Source of the DNA: JAXGPP01 sp964436865
GTDB lineage: Bacteria > Planctomycetota > Planctomycetia > Pirellulales > Thermoguttaceae
Direction: 5' to 3'
Assembly (NCBI GenBank): GCA_964436865.1
Contig: CAYTFK010000228.1
Span: 1-11,737, forward strand
Length of the DNA stretch: 11,737 nt
Position 1 is the stretch's first letter. Each line of letters begins with the position of its first letter. This document shows, piece by piece, positions 6,449 through 11,737 of this stretch. Below the pieces are notes generated by a model. The model saw nothing but the letters and a program-made list of their open reading frames with translations. It did no database searches and was not told the DNA's origin. The translations under genes were made by a program, and so were the position numbers.

Positions 6449-6904
6449 CTAATAGTGCTGGCGATGCTCCTCATCCGTGCAAGCGAGACCCGTTTTTTTC
6501 CGCCTGCGGCCCAGCGAGGCAGGCACCCCTCTATCTTGACCAGGGGGTGCGTCCCACGATGTCAGATCGATTTTCGAGGACCCCTTGCCTGAATAGGCCA
6601 GCAAGGCGGTCACACTGAGCAGAAGCTGCATTGCCCCAACCACAGCGGGGTGCAATGCAGGGGCACGCGGGGCGGTGGCGGACACTTGCCAGTAGGCCAC
6701 CTCCCAGCCCGACTGGGTCCGTCGCCAGCCGAAATCAGTCGGGGCCGGCGCGACCTCACCCGGCAAGCGAACCTCGCTCGCCAGCCAGCCACAAGCGATA
6801 AGCACCAGGAGCAACCGACCGATCCAGCGCACGCGGGAAGCCCGGAAGAGGGTTAGCAGGCGGATGACGACGGCTCTCCGGCGAGAGCCGAACGTCCGGA
6901 TCAC
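6449..6904 (-). CDS. Small membrane protein with two predicted helices, function unknown
   Basis: From the GTG at 6904 the product has 151 residues. Visible parts: a basic N-terminus, a transmembrane helix WIGRLLLVLIACGWLA (about residues 27-42), an outside-type loop with the Trp-rich signature DFGWRRTQSGWEVAYWQ (57-73), a second helix HPAVVGAMQLLLSVTALLAY (85-104), and a polar, basic tail of about 45 residues. I recall short planctomycete proteins with the same helix, GWRRT..GWE loop and helix arrangement, but no function is known. The start is unsure: the frame opens with TTG at 6970 directly after a stop, but codons between there and 6904 (TTA, AGA, ATT, GTT) look non-coding; a GTG at 6832 is also possible. 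None has a clear ribosome-binding site. It probably forms an operon with the 740-residue protein 51 nt downstream, so the two may act together at the membrane. Confidence 0.62.
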   Translation of the reverse strand: MIRTFGSRRRAVVIRLLTLFRASRVRWIGRLLLVLIACGWLASEVRLPGEVAPAPTDFGWRRTQSGWEVAYWQVSATAPRAPALHPAVVGAMQLLLSVTALLAYSGKGSSKIDLTSWDAPPGQDRGVPASLGRRRKKTGLACTDEEHRQHY

Positions 6905-7009
6905 ACCGCAACCGTCACGCCGCCTGTCGGGCAAAGGCGGGTCAGAAACGCGTAACCATCTGGGAATCAATCACTAACGATGCGCGGAATAGAGTGCGGG
7001 GCGAGTCGG

Positions 7010-7029
7010 ATGTTGTTTCCGAACAACAT
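7010..7029. promoter_or_regulatory. Perfect 8-bp inverted repeat in the divergent intergenic region
   Basis: ATGTTGTT (7010-7017) and AACAACAT (7022-7029) are exact inverted copies around a 4-nt TCCG centre. It lies between the divergent small membrane gene and HDOD gene. It could be a dyad operator for a dimeric regulator or a hairpin in a leader RNA; the sequence does not decide. Confidence 0.45.
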
Positions 7030-7043
7030 GGCTCGGCGGCATC

Positions 7044-7061
7044 CGTGGCCCTTTGGCCACG
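7044..7061. promoter_or_regulatory. Perfect 7-bp stem-loop in the divergent intergenic region
   Basis: CGTGGCC (7044-7050), loop CTTT, GGCCACG (7055-7061) form an exact stem. A run of seven T lies 43 nt further on the plus strand (7104-7110), too far to make this a simple intrinsic terminator. With the dyad at 7010-7029 it gives two hairpins in 52 nt. Confidence 0.45.
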
Positions 7062-7108
7062 TATCGCGAAAACGCCGGAAACAGTGATCCCTTCGGTGTC
7101 AGGTTTTT

Positions 7109-7137
7109 TTGCCCGGAGCCCCTCTATGGCCTAGATT
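7109..7137 (+). promoter_or_regulatory. Possible sigma70-type promoter of the HDOD gene
   Basis: TTGCCC (7109-7114), 17-nt spacer, TAGATT (7132-7137): four matches out of six in each box, spacing ideal. It would start transcription near 7144, about 60 nt before the ATG. The boxes are weak, so this is tentative. Confidence 0.3.
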
Positions 7138-7204
7138 TGGGCAGGGTGGCAGATCAGCGGGACTTGCGCCACTCTGGACCGCCAGGAACCGGAACGACAG
7201 GATT

Positions 7205-8125
7205 ATGACAAGCTCGCCGATAATACCGCTCGACCTGACCAAAGTGCTTAACAATGCTCAGCTTCCGGCTCTGCCGCAAAGCGCCATCCGCCTCCTGGAA
7301 CTGTCGCAAGATCCGAACACCGGCCCCAATGAGTTCGCGCAGCCCATCGAATCGGATCCCGGCCTGGCGGGGCAAGTGTTGCGCTTCGTCAACTCGTCCT
7401 ATTTCGGCTTTACCCGGGAGATCTCCAACGTCAAGCTGGCCATCAACCTGGTGGGGATCCGCACAATCAAGAACTTCGCGCTCTGGAGCGCAGTGTTCAG
7501 TCTGATGCCCAACCCCAAATGTGGCCCTTTCGACCTTAAAGGCTTGTGGCAGGACTCGTTGCGGCGGGCGATTCTCGCCCGGCGGATCGCGCAAGCGTTG
7601 GGCTTTCGCGACCCCGAGGAGCCGTTTGCCGCCGCCCTGCTTCAAGATATGGCGGTGCCCCTGCTGGCCAAGGAAGTGCCCGAGATCTACATCAAGCTGC
7701 TTGAAACCCGGGAGAAGAGCGGGACTCGGCTTTCGGACCTGGAACGCAAGGTGTTCGGCTGGACGCATGCCGATGCGGCCGCGGTGATGGCTCAGCGATG
7801 GAACCTGCCCGATGCGTTTGCCGTGCTGATCCAGAACCATCTCGACATCGACCGCTGGAGCGATCAACCAAAGGTGGATGCCGGCAGCTTCGCGGTGGCC
7901 CTCTCCGCCCTTTTGCCCAGCGCCGCCGACGAGCATTGGACCGACGCCGCCCGGTTTGAGGATCTCTACATCCGCGCGGTCCCGTCCGGCTGCCCCGCCA
8001 CGGTGGAATTGTTGGAACAAATCGACCATGAGTTTGTGGAGTTTGCGCCCGTGCTCAAGATGACGACGCCGAGTCGCACCCTGGCCGACTACTATCGCGA
8101 ATTGACCGCCGCCGATCAAACCTGA
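7205..8125 (+). CDS. HDOD domain signalling protein
   Basis: HDOD is a catalytically inactive relative of the HD hydrolase fold found in bacterial regulatory proteins. The 306 residues are almost entirely one HDOD domain: LPALPQSAIRLLEL (20-33), the signature IESDPGLAGQVLRFVNSSYF (48-67), REISNVKLAINLVGIRTIKN (71-90), and the later helices with FGWTHADAAAVMAQRWNLPD (184-203) and QNHLDI (210-215). At the place of the catalytic HD pair the sequence is LLQDMAVP (145-152), so the metal-binding His is absent. No receiver, GGDEF or EAL domain is fused. The ATG at 7205 has only AGGA two nt away, with weaker GGA-rich sequence further upstream; an upstream frame extension shows no plausible start. An intrinsic terminator follows at 8165-8203. 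The cellular target cannot be inferred; the flanking genes run divergently or have their own promoter. Confidence 0.9.
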   Translation: MTSSPIIPLDLTKVLNNAQLPALPQSAIRLLELSQDPNTGPNEFAQPIESDPGLAGQVLRFVNSSYFGFTREISNVKLAINLVGIRTIKNFALWSAVFSLMPNPKCGPFDLKGLWQDSLRRAILARRIAQALGFRDPEEPFAAALLQDMAVPLLAKEVPEIYIKLLETREKSGTRLSDLERKVFGWTHADAAAVMAQRWNLPDAFAVLIQNHLDIDRWSDQPKVDAGSFAVALSALLPSAADEHWTDAARFEDLYIRAVPSGCPATVELLEQIDHEFVEFAPVLKMTTPSRTLADYYRELTAADQT

Positions 8126-8164
8126 TCTGGCTCGGCCTCCGATCCGCGCTCACTGCTGAATAGC

Positions 8165-8203
8165 GAACAAGCCCACTCACTCACGGTGGGCTTGGTTCGT
8201 TTT
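8165..8203 (+). terminator. Intrinsic terminator of the HDOD gene
   Basis: AAGCCCAC (8169-8176) pairs with GTGGGCTT (8186-8193); the stem extends by GAAC/GTTC across one bulged G, and TTTT (8200-8203) follows. It lies 40 nt past the HDOD stop, in front of the TPR gene promoter, so the two plus-strand genes are separate transcription units. Confidence 0.75.
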
Positions 8204-8238
8204 GTCGCGCCCAACGCCGCGAGCGGCCCGAGTCAGAC

Positions 8239-8267
8239 TTGGGATTAGCTGCTGGGGAGGGTAGAAT
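8239..8267 (+). promoter_or_regulatory. Sigma70-type promoter of the TPR gene
   Basis: TTGGGA (8239-8244) and TAGAAT (8262-8267) are 17 nt apart, with four and five consensus matches. Transcription would start near 8274, leaving a leader of about 33 nt that contains GGAG (8295-8298) 8 nt before the GTG start. Confidence 0.55.
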
Positions 8268-8306
8268 ACGGGTAGACTGATTCTCTCCTTTGCTGGAGCG
8301 AGGACA

Positions 8307-8819
8307 GTGAAAGGAAGAGACCGCGTCCGGTTGAAACTCGTTGAGCGCCAGGCGGAGGGATACCTGGAACTCGGCATGAACCCGCAGGCGCTCGAAGTCC
8401 TGAATCGACTTGGCGAGGGCGCGGGGTCGGCCCACGCCCTCTATCTGCGCGGCGAGGCGCTTCGCGGTCTGCAGCGGTACCAGGAGGCCCTCGTACCACT
8501 CCACAAGGCGGCGGAGAAGTCGCCCGAGGACATTCACGTGCTGCTGGCCCTCGGGTGGTGCCACAAACGGACGGCGCGGCTTGACTTGGCGATCGCCGAC
8601 ATCGAACGCGCGCTGGGAATTAACCCCGGCGAGGCCCTGCTGCACTACAACCTGGCCTGCTATCTGTGCCTGGCCGGCGACAAGCGGCGATCGCTAGCGC
8701 ATCTGGCGCGCGCGCTGGCCCTCGATGCCCGCTACCGCGAGATGATCGAGACCGAGCCCGATTTCGACTCGCTTCGCGACGACCCCGACTTCCAAGCCGT
8801 CACCAGCATCATCGTGTGA
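8307..8819 (+). CDS. Tetratricopeptide repeat protein
   Basis: The 170-residue product is built of about four TPR helix pairs (roughly 10-36, 43-76, 77-109 and 111-144). Typical TPR positions are visible, for example ALYLRGEALRGLQRYQEALV, LLALGWCHKRTARLDLAIAD and LHYNLACYLCLAGDKRRSLA, each followed by an acidic or aromatic second helix. A short tail, EPDFDSLRDDPDFQAV (150-165), is the kind that commonly closes TPR arrays in bacterial proteins. There is no signal peptide or membrane helix, so it is probably a cytosolic protein-binding scaffold; the partner is unknown. It starts with GTG, preceded by GGAG (8295-8298) at 8 nt. It has its own promoter and is followed by several hairpins, so it is monocistronic. 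It converges on the BBP7 gene. Confidence 0.85.
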   Translation: MKGRDRVRLKLVERQAEGYLELGMNPQALEVLNRLGEGAGSAHALYLRGEALRGLQRYQEALVPLHKAAEKSPEDIHVLLALGWCHKRTARLDLAIADIERALGINPGEALLHYNLACYLCLAGDKRRSLAHLARALALDARYREMIETEPDFDSLRDDPDFQAVTSIIV

Positions 8820-8820
8820 G

Positions 8821-8836
8821 CCATCGCGGACGATGG
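8821..8836 (+). terminator. Short perfect hairpin just after the TPR stop codon
   Basis: CCATCG (8821-8826), loop CGGA, CGATGG (8831-8836) form a 6-bp exact stem beginning 2 nt after the stop codon. No T run follows, so it may protect the 3' end or assist termination rather than act alone. Confidence 0.35.
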
Positions 8837-8861
8837 TGGCGTACCGCGGCAACGAAAATCA

Positions 8862-8893
8862 CGGCCGGGCAGCGGTTTCCCGCTGCCCGGCCG
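8862..8893. terminator. 14-bp perfect stem-loop between convergent genes
   Basis: Positions 8862-8875 and 8880-8893 are exact inverted copies, a 14-bp GC-rich stem with a TTTC loop. On the minus strand the stem is followed by a T-rich stretch (TGATTTTCG), so it could terminate the BBP7 transcript; for the TPR transcript it would be a strong pause or 3'-end hairpin. It is probably shared by both convergent units. Confidence 0.6.
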
Positions 8894-8945
8894 CTCCCGT
8901 CCGGTGCCACCCTTGTTGCTTGTCTCTGCGGAATCGCTTTTCCCA

Positions 8946-8968
8946 GGGCCTCTCGGAAGCCCCTTTTT
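8946..8968 (+). terminator. Candidate intrinsic terminator, plus strand
   Basis: GGGCCTC and GAAGCCC (8946-8962) form a six-pair stem with one mismatch and a 3-nt loop, followed by C and TTTTT (8964-8968). It is the second plus-strand terminator candidate after the TPR gene and would stop read-through into the antisense of the BBP7 gene. Confidence 0.45.
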
Positions 8969-8979
8969 ACCTGATCTTC

Positions 8980-8997
8980 GGCTTGGACAATCAAGCC
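8980..8997. repeat. 6-bp inverted repeat near the 3' end of the BBP7 gene
   Basis: GGCTTG (8980-8985) and CAAGCC (8992-8997) are exact inverted copies around GACAAT. Without a T run on either side it is only a possible hairpin in the 3' untranslated region of the BBP7 mRNA. Confidence 0.3.
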
Positions 8998-9061
8998 ACA
9001 GAACTGACCCGGTCGCAGGCTGCCGTCTTCATTGATGTTGAACCGGTTGCGATGAAACCTC

Positions 9062-10444
9062 TCAGAACGAGTAACTCACGCCGCCAAAGGCCCCGTGCAG
9101 CACGAAATCGCCATCGTTGTCAATCTCAGCCAGTTCCGGCGTATCGATAACATAGGAGGGGATCTGGTTCTCGGCCAGGGCCATGCCCGTGGCATAGACG
9201 ACGCGGTAGCCGCCGAACGCGTTCCACCGGGGAAGGAACTCATACGACAGGCCGATGTCGATCTCGGAGAGGAACGAGACGCTCGTCTCGGATGACTTCA
9301 CCGGATACGACGCAATCCCCTGCATGCCGCTGTCCACTGTCGGCGTGGCGACCACTCCGTCTCCGCGGTAGATGATGAACTCGTGTTGCATATGGTTGCC
9401 GAACACGCCGCAGGTCGGGGCGGCGAACAGCTTCAAGCGATTCCACTGGTAGCTCACGTTGCAGCCAATCTGGAAACCCAGCAGATCGTTATCGACTTCA
9501 TCGCGAAGATACGCTTCGCGCGTCGGGTCCTCTCCCCACGTGAATCCCTCGTCAAGGCTGGCGAATTCAAATTCCTCGTCGAAGTGGAACCAGCGGACCC
9601 CCAGCCCCCAGTCGCAGTTCAGCGGTCCGCAGGTTTCGAGCTGATGGCGGATGAGATTCAACTCCAAGTTGTAGATCTGCTCTTTGCGCCACAGCCGGTG
9701 GGCGTCAGCACGGTCGAAGAGATCCATCCCGTTGACAGCCGGGTTGACGCCGTCGTCGAACTCGATGTCATCGACGATGAGCGGCGTGCTGACCAGCCCG
9801 TCGTCCCACAAGGCACCGCCGCTTTCGGGAAACAGTCCCCAGAATGTTCCTTCCAGCGACCAGATTCCGCAGCAGATGTTGCGGCCGAAGCGGATCTCGG
9901 CGCCTCCCGCCCAGTCCATATCGACATCGTCGCTGTTCATCAACTGCAGCGGTTCGTTGTCGGTCCGATAGGTGGTCCACAACCGCCGCGCGTCGTTGCG
10001 TCCCATGATCAGGCCGGCCGCCTCGACATACCATTGCGATTGGTAGCAGGGCACACAGGGCGGGCAGCAGCCATCCGCCACTGCCGCGCCAAACGAGCCG
10101 CACTCGTCGCTCCGGCCTCCGTCCGCTGGTGCCTGCTCGAGCATTCGGTCGATGACATTCGGTGCTGGAGCGGCACCCGGCAGCGGAGTCTGAATCGGCA
10201 TCCCCTCCGGCGCGACCGTCAAAGGCTGACCCTCCGGGTCGGCCGCGAACGTGGGCACCACGGCCGGGGCGGAGGGATCGAGCATCGTCGCACTCGAGTA
10301 GGCCAGCCCGCCCGGTGCGGACTGCTGGTGGGGCCTGGGAAGCGGCAGCACTTCCGGTGCGCCGTACAACCCGTATTGCGCCCACGCCTCGGCCGTTGTC
10401 AGCAGGGCAACGGCCAAGAGGGGCAAAACGCGCAGGTGTTTCAT
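9062..10444 (-). CDS. BBP7 family outer-membrane beta-barrel protein
   Basis: A planctomycete-type outer-membrane protein of the BBP7 (DUF1551) family. The 460 residues begin with a Sec signal peptide, MKHLRVLPLLAVALLTTAEA followed by WA, cleaved probably after Ala22. Next comes a Pro-rich spacer (30-110), a cysteine-rich patch CCPPCVPC (126-133), and the barrel from QWYVEAAGLIMGRNDARRLW (137-156) through SLEGTFWGLFP (196-206), the LGVRWFHFDEEFEF strand (281-294), FLSEIDIGLSYEF (391-403) and a terminal strand ending VSYSF, with the C-terminal Phe typical of outer-membrane barrels. Eleven cysteines lie after the signal peptide, which is many for a barrel. The ATG at 10444 is fixed by AAGGAG (10453-10458), 8 nt upstream, and by the signal peptide; the frame stays open 40 codons further upstream without meaning. 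Transport or structural role is unknown. It is probably monocistronic with a long leader. Confidence 0.92.
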   Translation of the reverse strand: MKHLRVLPLLAVALLTTAEAWAQYGLYGAPEVLPLPRPHQQSAPGGLAYSSATMLDPSAPAVVPTFAADPEGQPLTVAPEGMPIQTPLPGAAPAPNVIDRMLEQAPADGGRSDECGSFGAAVADGCCPPCVPCYQSQWYVEAAGLIMGRNDARRLWTTYRTDNEPLQLMNSDDVDMDWAGGAEIRFGRNICCGIWSLEGTFWGLFPESGGALWDDGLVSTPLIVDDIEFDDGVNPAVNGMDLFDRADAHRLWRKEQIYNLELNLIRHQLETCGPLNCDWGLGVRWFHFDEEFEFASLDEGFTWGEDPTREAYLRDEVDNDLLGFQIGCNVSYQWNRLKLFAAPTCGVFGNHMQHEFIIYRGDGVVATPTVDSGMQGIASYPVKSSETSVSFLSEIDIGLSYEFLPRWNAFGGYRVVYATGMALAENQIPSYVIDTPELAEIDNDGDFVLHGAFGGVSYSF

Positions 10445-10452
10445 GGGACTGA

Positions 10453-10458
10453 CTCCTT
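10453..10458 (-). promoter_or_regulatory. Shine-Dalgarno AAGGAG deciding the BBP7 gene start
   Basis: AAGGAG lies 8 nt before the ATG at 10444 on the minus strand. It sets the start at the signal peptide and argues against the longer open frame that reaches 10564. Confidence 0.8.
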
Positions 10459-10603
10459 TCCGTAAGGTCCATGGCATCCCACAACAGGGATCGTCCGGGC
10501 CCGGGAAGAGAGTTGCCCGATTCAGGCCGTCCGGCGAGGTTTTCGGCAACTGGGGCCGACTCAATCGGCGCGCGCGCCACGCCGTGAAAAGTAGAACAGC
10601 AGA

Positions 10604-10622
10604 CCGAAAAAGGGCTTTTCGG
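10604..10622 (-). terminator. Candidate terminator of the ParA-family gene
   Basis: CCGAAAA (10604-10610) and TTTTCGG (10616-10622) form an exact 7-bp stem with a 5-nt loop, 135 nt past the ParA-family stop. The T stretch is inside the stem rather than after it, so this may be a weak terminator or a processed hairpin upstream of the BBP7 leader. Confidence 0.4.
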
Positions 10623-10757
10623 AAGAATCCTCACAGGCCTGTCGATACGCGCGGAAAACCCGTTACGCGCCCACCGTCCCGGCAGCGCGTACTCGTCACG
10701 CACGGTGCGGGGGAACTCGCCGCATTCGGGTGGAAGAGTGCGAACGTAACGAGTCTG

Positions 10758-11579
10758 TCACCCGGCGGCGTGCGACACGGCGCCCGCGGCATGGTGGGTC
10801 GCCAGCACTTCCTGGGCGAGCTGGCGGTAGTCTTCCGCGCCATTAGAACCCGGCGCGTACTGGAAGATCGACTGCCCGAAGCTCGGCGCCTCGGCCAGAC
10901 GGATGTTGCGGCGGATCCGGGTTTGGAACATGTGGGCTCCGGACCACGGAGTCGCACGTGTCCGGGCCTGACGGAAGAAGTCGTCGACGTCGTCGCTCAC
11001 TTCACTGGCCAGTCGGGTGGCCGAGTCGTACATGCACAACACCACGCCTCCGAGCCGCAACCGGCTGTTGAGACGCCGGTGCACCAGCTCGATCGTCTCC
11101 AGCAGCTTGCTCAACCCGTGCAGCGCCAGAAAGTGGGGCTGGAGCGGAATGAGGACCTCCTCGACGGCGGTCAGTGCATTGATGGTGAGAATTCCCAGCG
11201 ACGGCGGGCAGTCGATGAGCAGATAGTCGAAATCCTCGGGGTCCTCAGCGAGCTTGTCGCGAAGGATCATCTCGCGGCCCACCACGCCAGCCAACTCGAC
11301 CTCGGCGGCAGCCAGATCGAGATGCGAGGCCACCAGGCTCAGGTGTTCGTCCACTTGGCGGCGGACTTGAGCCAACGGCATGTCGCGGACGAGCACGTCG
11401 TAAATCGAGGGACCATCAACCTGCGGTTCCACCCCGAAGTGCAGCGAGGCGTGAGCCTGGGGATCGAGATCGACCAGGCACACCCGTTGACCTGCCTCGG
11501 CCAGGGCGGCGCTGACATTGACGGCGGTGGTGGTCTTTCCTACCCCCCCCTTCTGATTGATGATCGCAATCGCTCGCAT
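10758..11579 (-). CDS. ParA/Soj-family ATPase (no ParB visible)
   Basis: A cytosolic P-loop ATPase of the ParA/MinD class, which positions DNA or protein cargo by ATP-dependent dimerisation. Seen in 273 residues: the deviant Walker A KGGVGKTTT (10-18) with the signature Lys10 and Lys15; the Walker A' region VCLVDLDPQAHAS (33-45); Walker B DYLLIDCPPSLG (118-129, Asp123); and the Soj-like C-terminal block TRIRRNIRLAEAPSFGQSIF (220-239) followed by GAEDYRQLAQEVL (247-259). The absence of an N-terminal helix-turn-helix domain puts it with chromosomal Soj-like ParAs rather than plasmid P1-type ParAs. The ATG at 11579 has GAGG 6-7 nt upstream; a TTG two codons earlier is less likely. A perfect TATAAT lies about 40 nt upstream. 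The next downstream gene is the unrelated BBP7 gene, so a parB partner, if any, is elsewhere. Confidence 0.9.
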   Translation of the reverse strand: MRAIAIINQKGGVGKTTTAVNVSAALAEAGQRVCLVDLDPQAHASLHFGVEPQVDGPSIYDVLVRDMPLAQVRRQVDEHLSLVASHLDLAAAEVELAGVVGREMILRDKLAEDPEDFDYLLIDCPPSLGILTINALTAVEEVLIPLQPHFLALHGLSKLLETIELVHRRLNSRLRLGGVVLCMYDSATRLASEVSDDVDDFFRQARTRATPWSGAHMFQTRIRRNIRLAEAPSFGQSIFQYAPGSNGAEDYRQLAQEVLATHHAAGAVSHAAG

Positions 11580-11617
11580 CGGCAACCTCGTAAGTGGGCC
11601 GTGACTGGTGGGCGGCG

Positions 11618-11645
11618 ATTATAAAGAGCCGGCGGAGAACGGCAA
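11618..11645 (-). promoter_or_regulatory. Sigma70-type promoter of the ParA-family gene
   Basis: A perfect TATAAT (11618-11623, minus strand) is preceded by TTGCCG (11640-11645) at 16 nt, four matches to the -35 consensus. Transcription would start near 11611, about 32 nt before the ATG at 11579. Confidence 0.6.
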
Positions 11646-11694
11646 AGTCCAGCTCAGGATGTACCGCTGTCAGGGGGGTGCCGGTTGCCGAAGC

Positions 11695-11725
11695 CCCAAT
11701 GACCAAGTGCCAATGACCAATTGGG
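11695..11725. repeat. CCAATGACCAA direct repeat pair with inverted ends
   Basis: CCAATGACCAA occurs at 11696-11706 and again at 11710-11720, a 14-nt period. The block is bounded by CCCAAT (11695-11700) and ATTGGG (11720-11725) as inverted copies, and CCAATTGG (11717-11724) is a palindrome. I recall similar ATTGGTCATTGG tracts as frequent non-coding repeats of planctomycete chromosomes; the copy may continue past the window edge (a further ATGAC is at 11729-11733). Confidence 0.55.
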
Positions 11726-11737
11726 CCTATGACTTAG

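Larger units (their letters stand above)
10445..10757 (-). other. 313-nt intergenic region with leader hairpins of the BBP7 gene
   Basis: No credible gene is seen here on either strand. On the minus strand it holds, in order, the stem at 10622-10604, a 12-bp palindrome GGCGCGCGCGCC (10567-10578), a long hairpin formed by GTTGCC-GA and TC-GGGCAAC (10550-10543 with 10520-10512, one bulge, 22-nt loop), a 5-bp hairpin (10491-10476), and the BBP7 ribosome-binding site. A 10-bp palindrome ACAGGCCTGT lies at 10632-10641. I found no convincing -35/-10 pair for the BBP7 gene. Confidence 0.5.

Noticed and set aside
6905..6970. TTG start at 6970 for the small membrane protein
   Set aside because: It directly follows a stop, has no ribosome-binding site, and the codons up to 6904 look unlike the rest of the gene.
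10445..10564. 40-codon N-terminal extension of the BBP7 protein
   Set aside because: The internal ATG has AAGGAG at 8 nt and is followed directly by a signal peptide; the extension has neither.
11695..11737. Start of a CRISPR array
   Set aside because: The repeat unit is 11 nt with 3 nt between copies, far from CRISPR repeat and spacer lengths, and no cas gene is present.

Overview
The window is high-GC bacterial chromosomal DNA carrying eleven protein genes and no RNA genes, CRISPR array or transposon. It most likely comes from a planctomycete (Planctomycetota, perhaps Pirellulales-like). The best evidence is the 460-residue outer-membrane beta-barrel of the BBP7 type, a family known essentially from Planctomycetes. 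Two membrane proteins of a style I recognise from that phylum and CCAATGACCAA-type intergenic repeats at the right edge agree with this. The assignment rests on family recognition, not on a database search.

Layout. Positions 19-6904 are all on the minus strand. Reading in the direction of transcription: a small two-helix membrane protein (6904-6449); a 740-residue single-span protein with an anti-sigma/FecR-like architecture (6397-4175); a promoter (4073-4045); then hpf, ptsN, ptsH and ptsI (3985-882), closed by a 10-bp perfect stem (823-846); and a stand-alone DUF2344/TIGR03936 protein (648-19). Positions 7205-8819 hold two plus-strand genes, an HDOD signalling protein and a TPR protein, each with its own control signals. 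The TPR gene converges on the minus-strand BBP7 gene (10444-9062) across a region with several hairpins, including a 14-bp perfect stem. A ParA/Soj-type ATPase without a visible ParB (11579-10758) and its promoter end the window.

How the genes work together. The clearest functional unit is hpf-ptsN-ptsH-ptsI: a complete PEP to EI to HPr to IIA(Ntr-like) phosphorelay with no sugar permease, co-transcribed with a short ribosome hibernation factor. It resembles the hpf-ptsN part of the proteobacterial rpoN cluster, but with EI and HPr in the same transcription unit, which suggests a regulatory rather than a sugar-importing PTS. The HPr has aspartate exactly where Ser46 of classical HPr lies (31 residues after the active histidine), so it looks like a naturally fixed phosphomimetic. 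This is the most interesting signal in the window. The two membrane genes upstream form a second probable operon of unknown, possibly regulatory or envelope, function.
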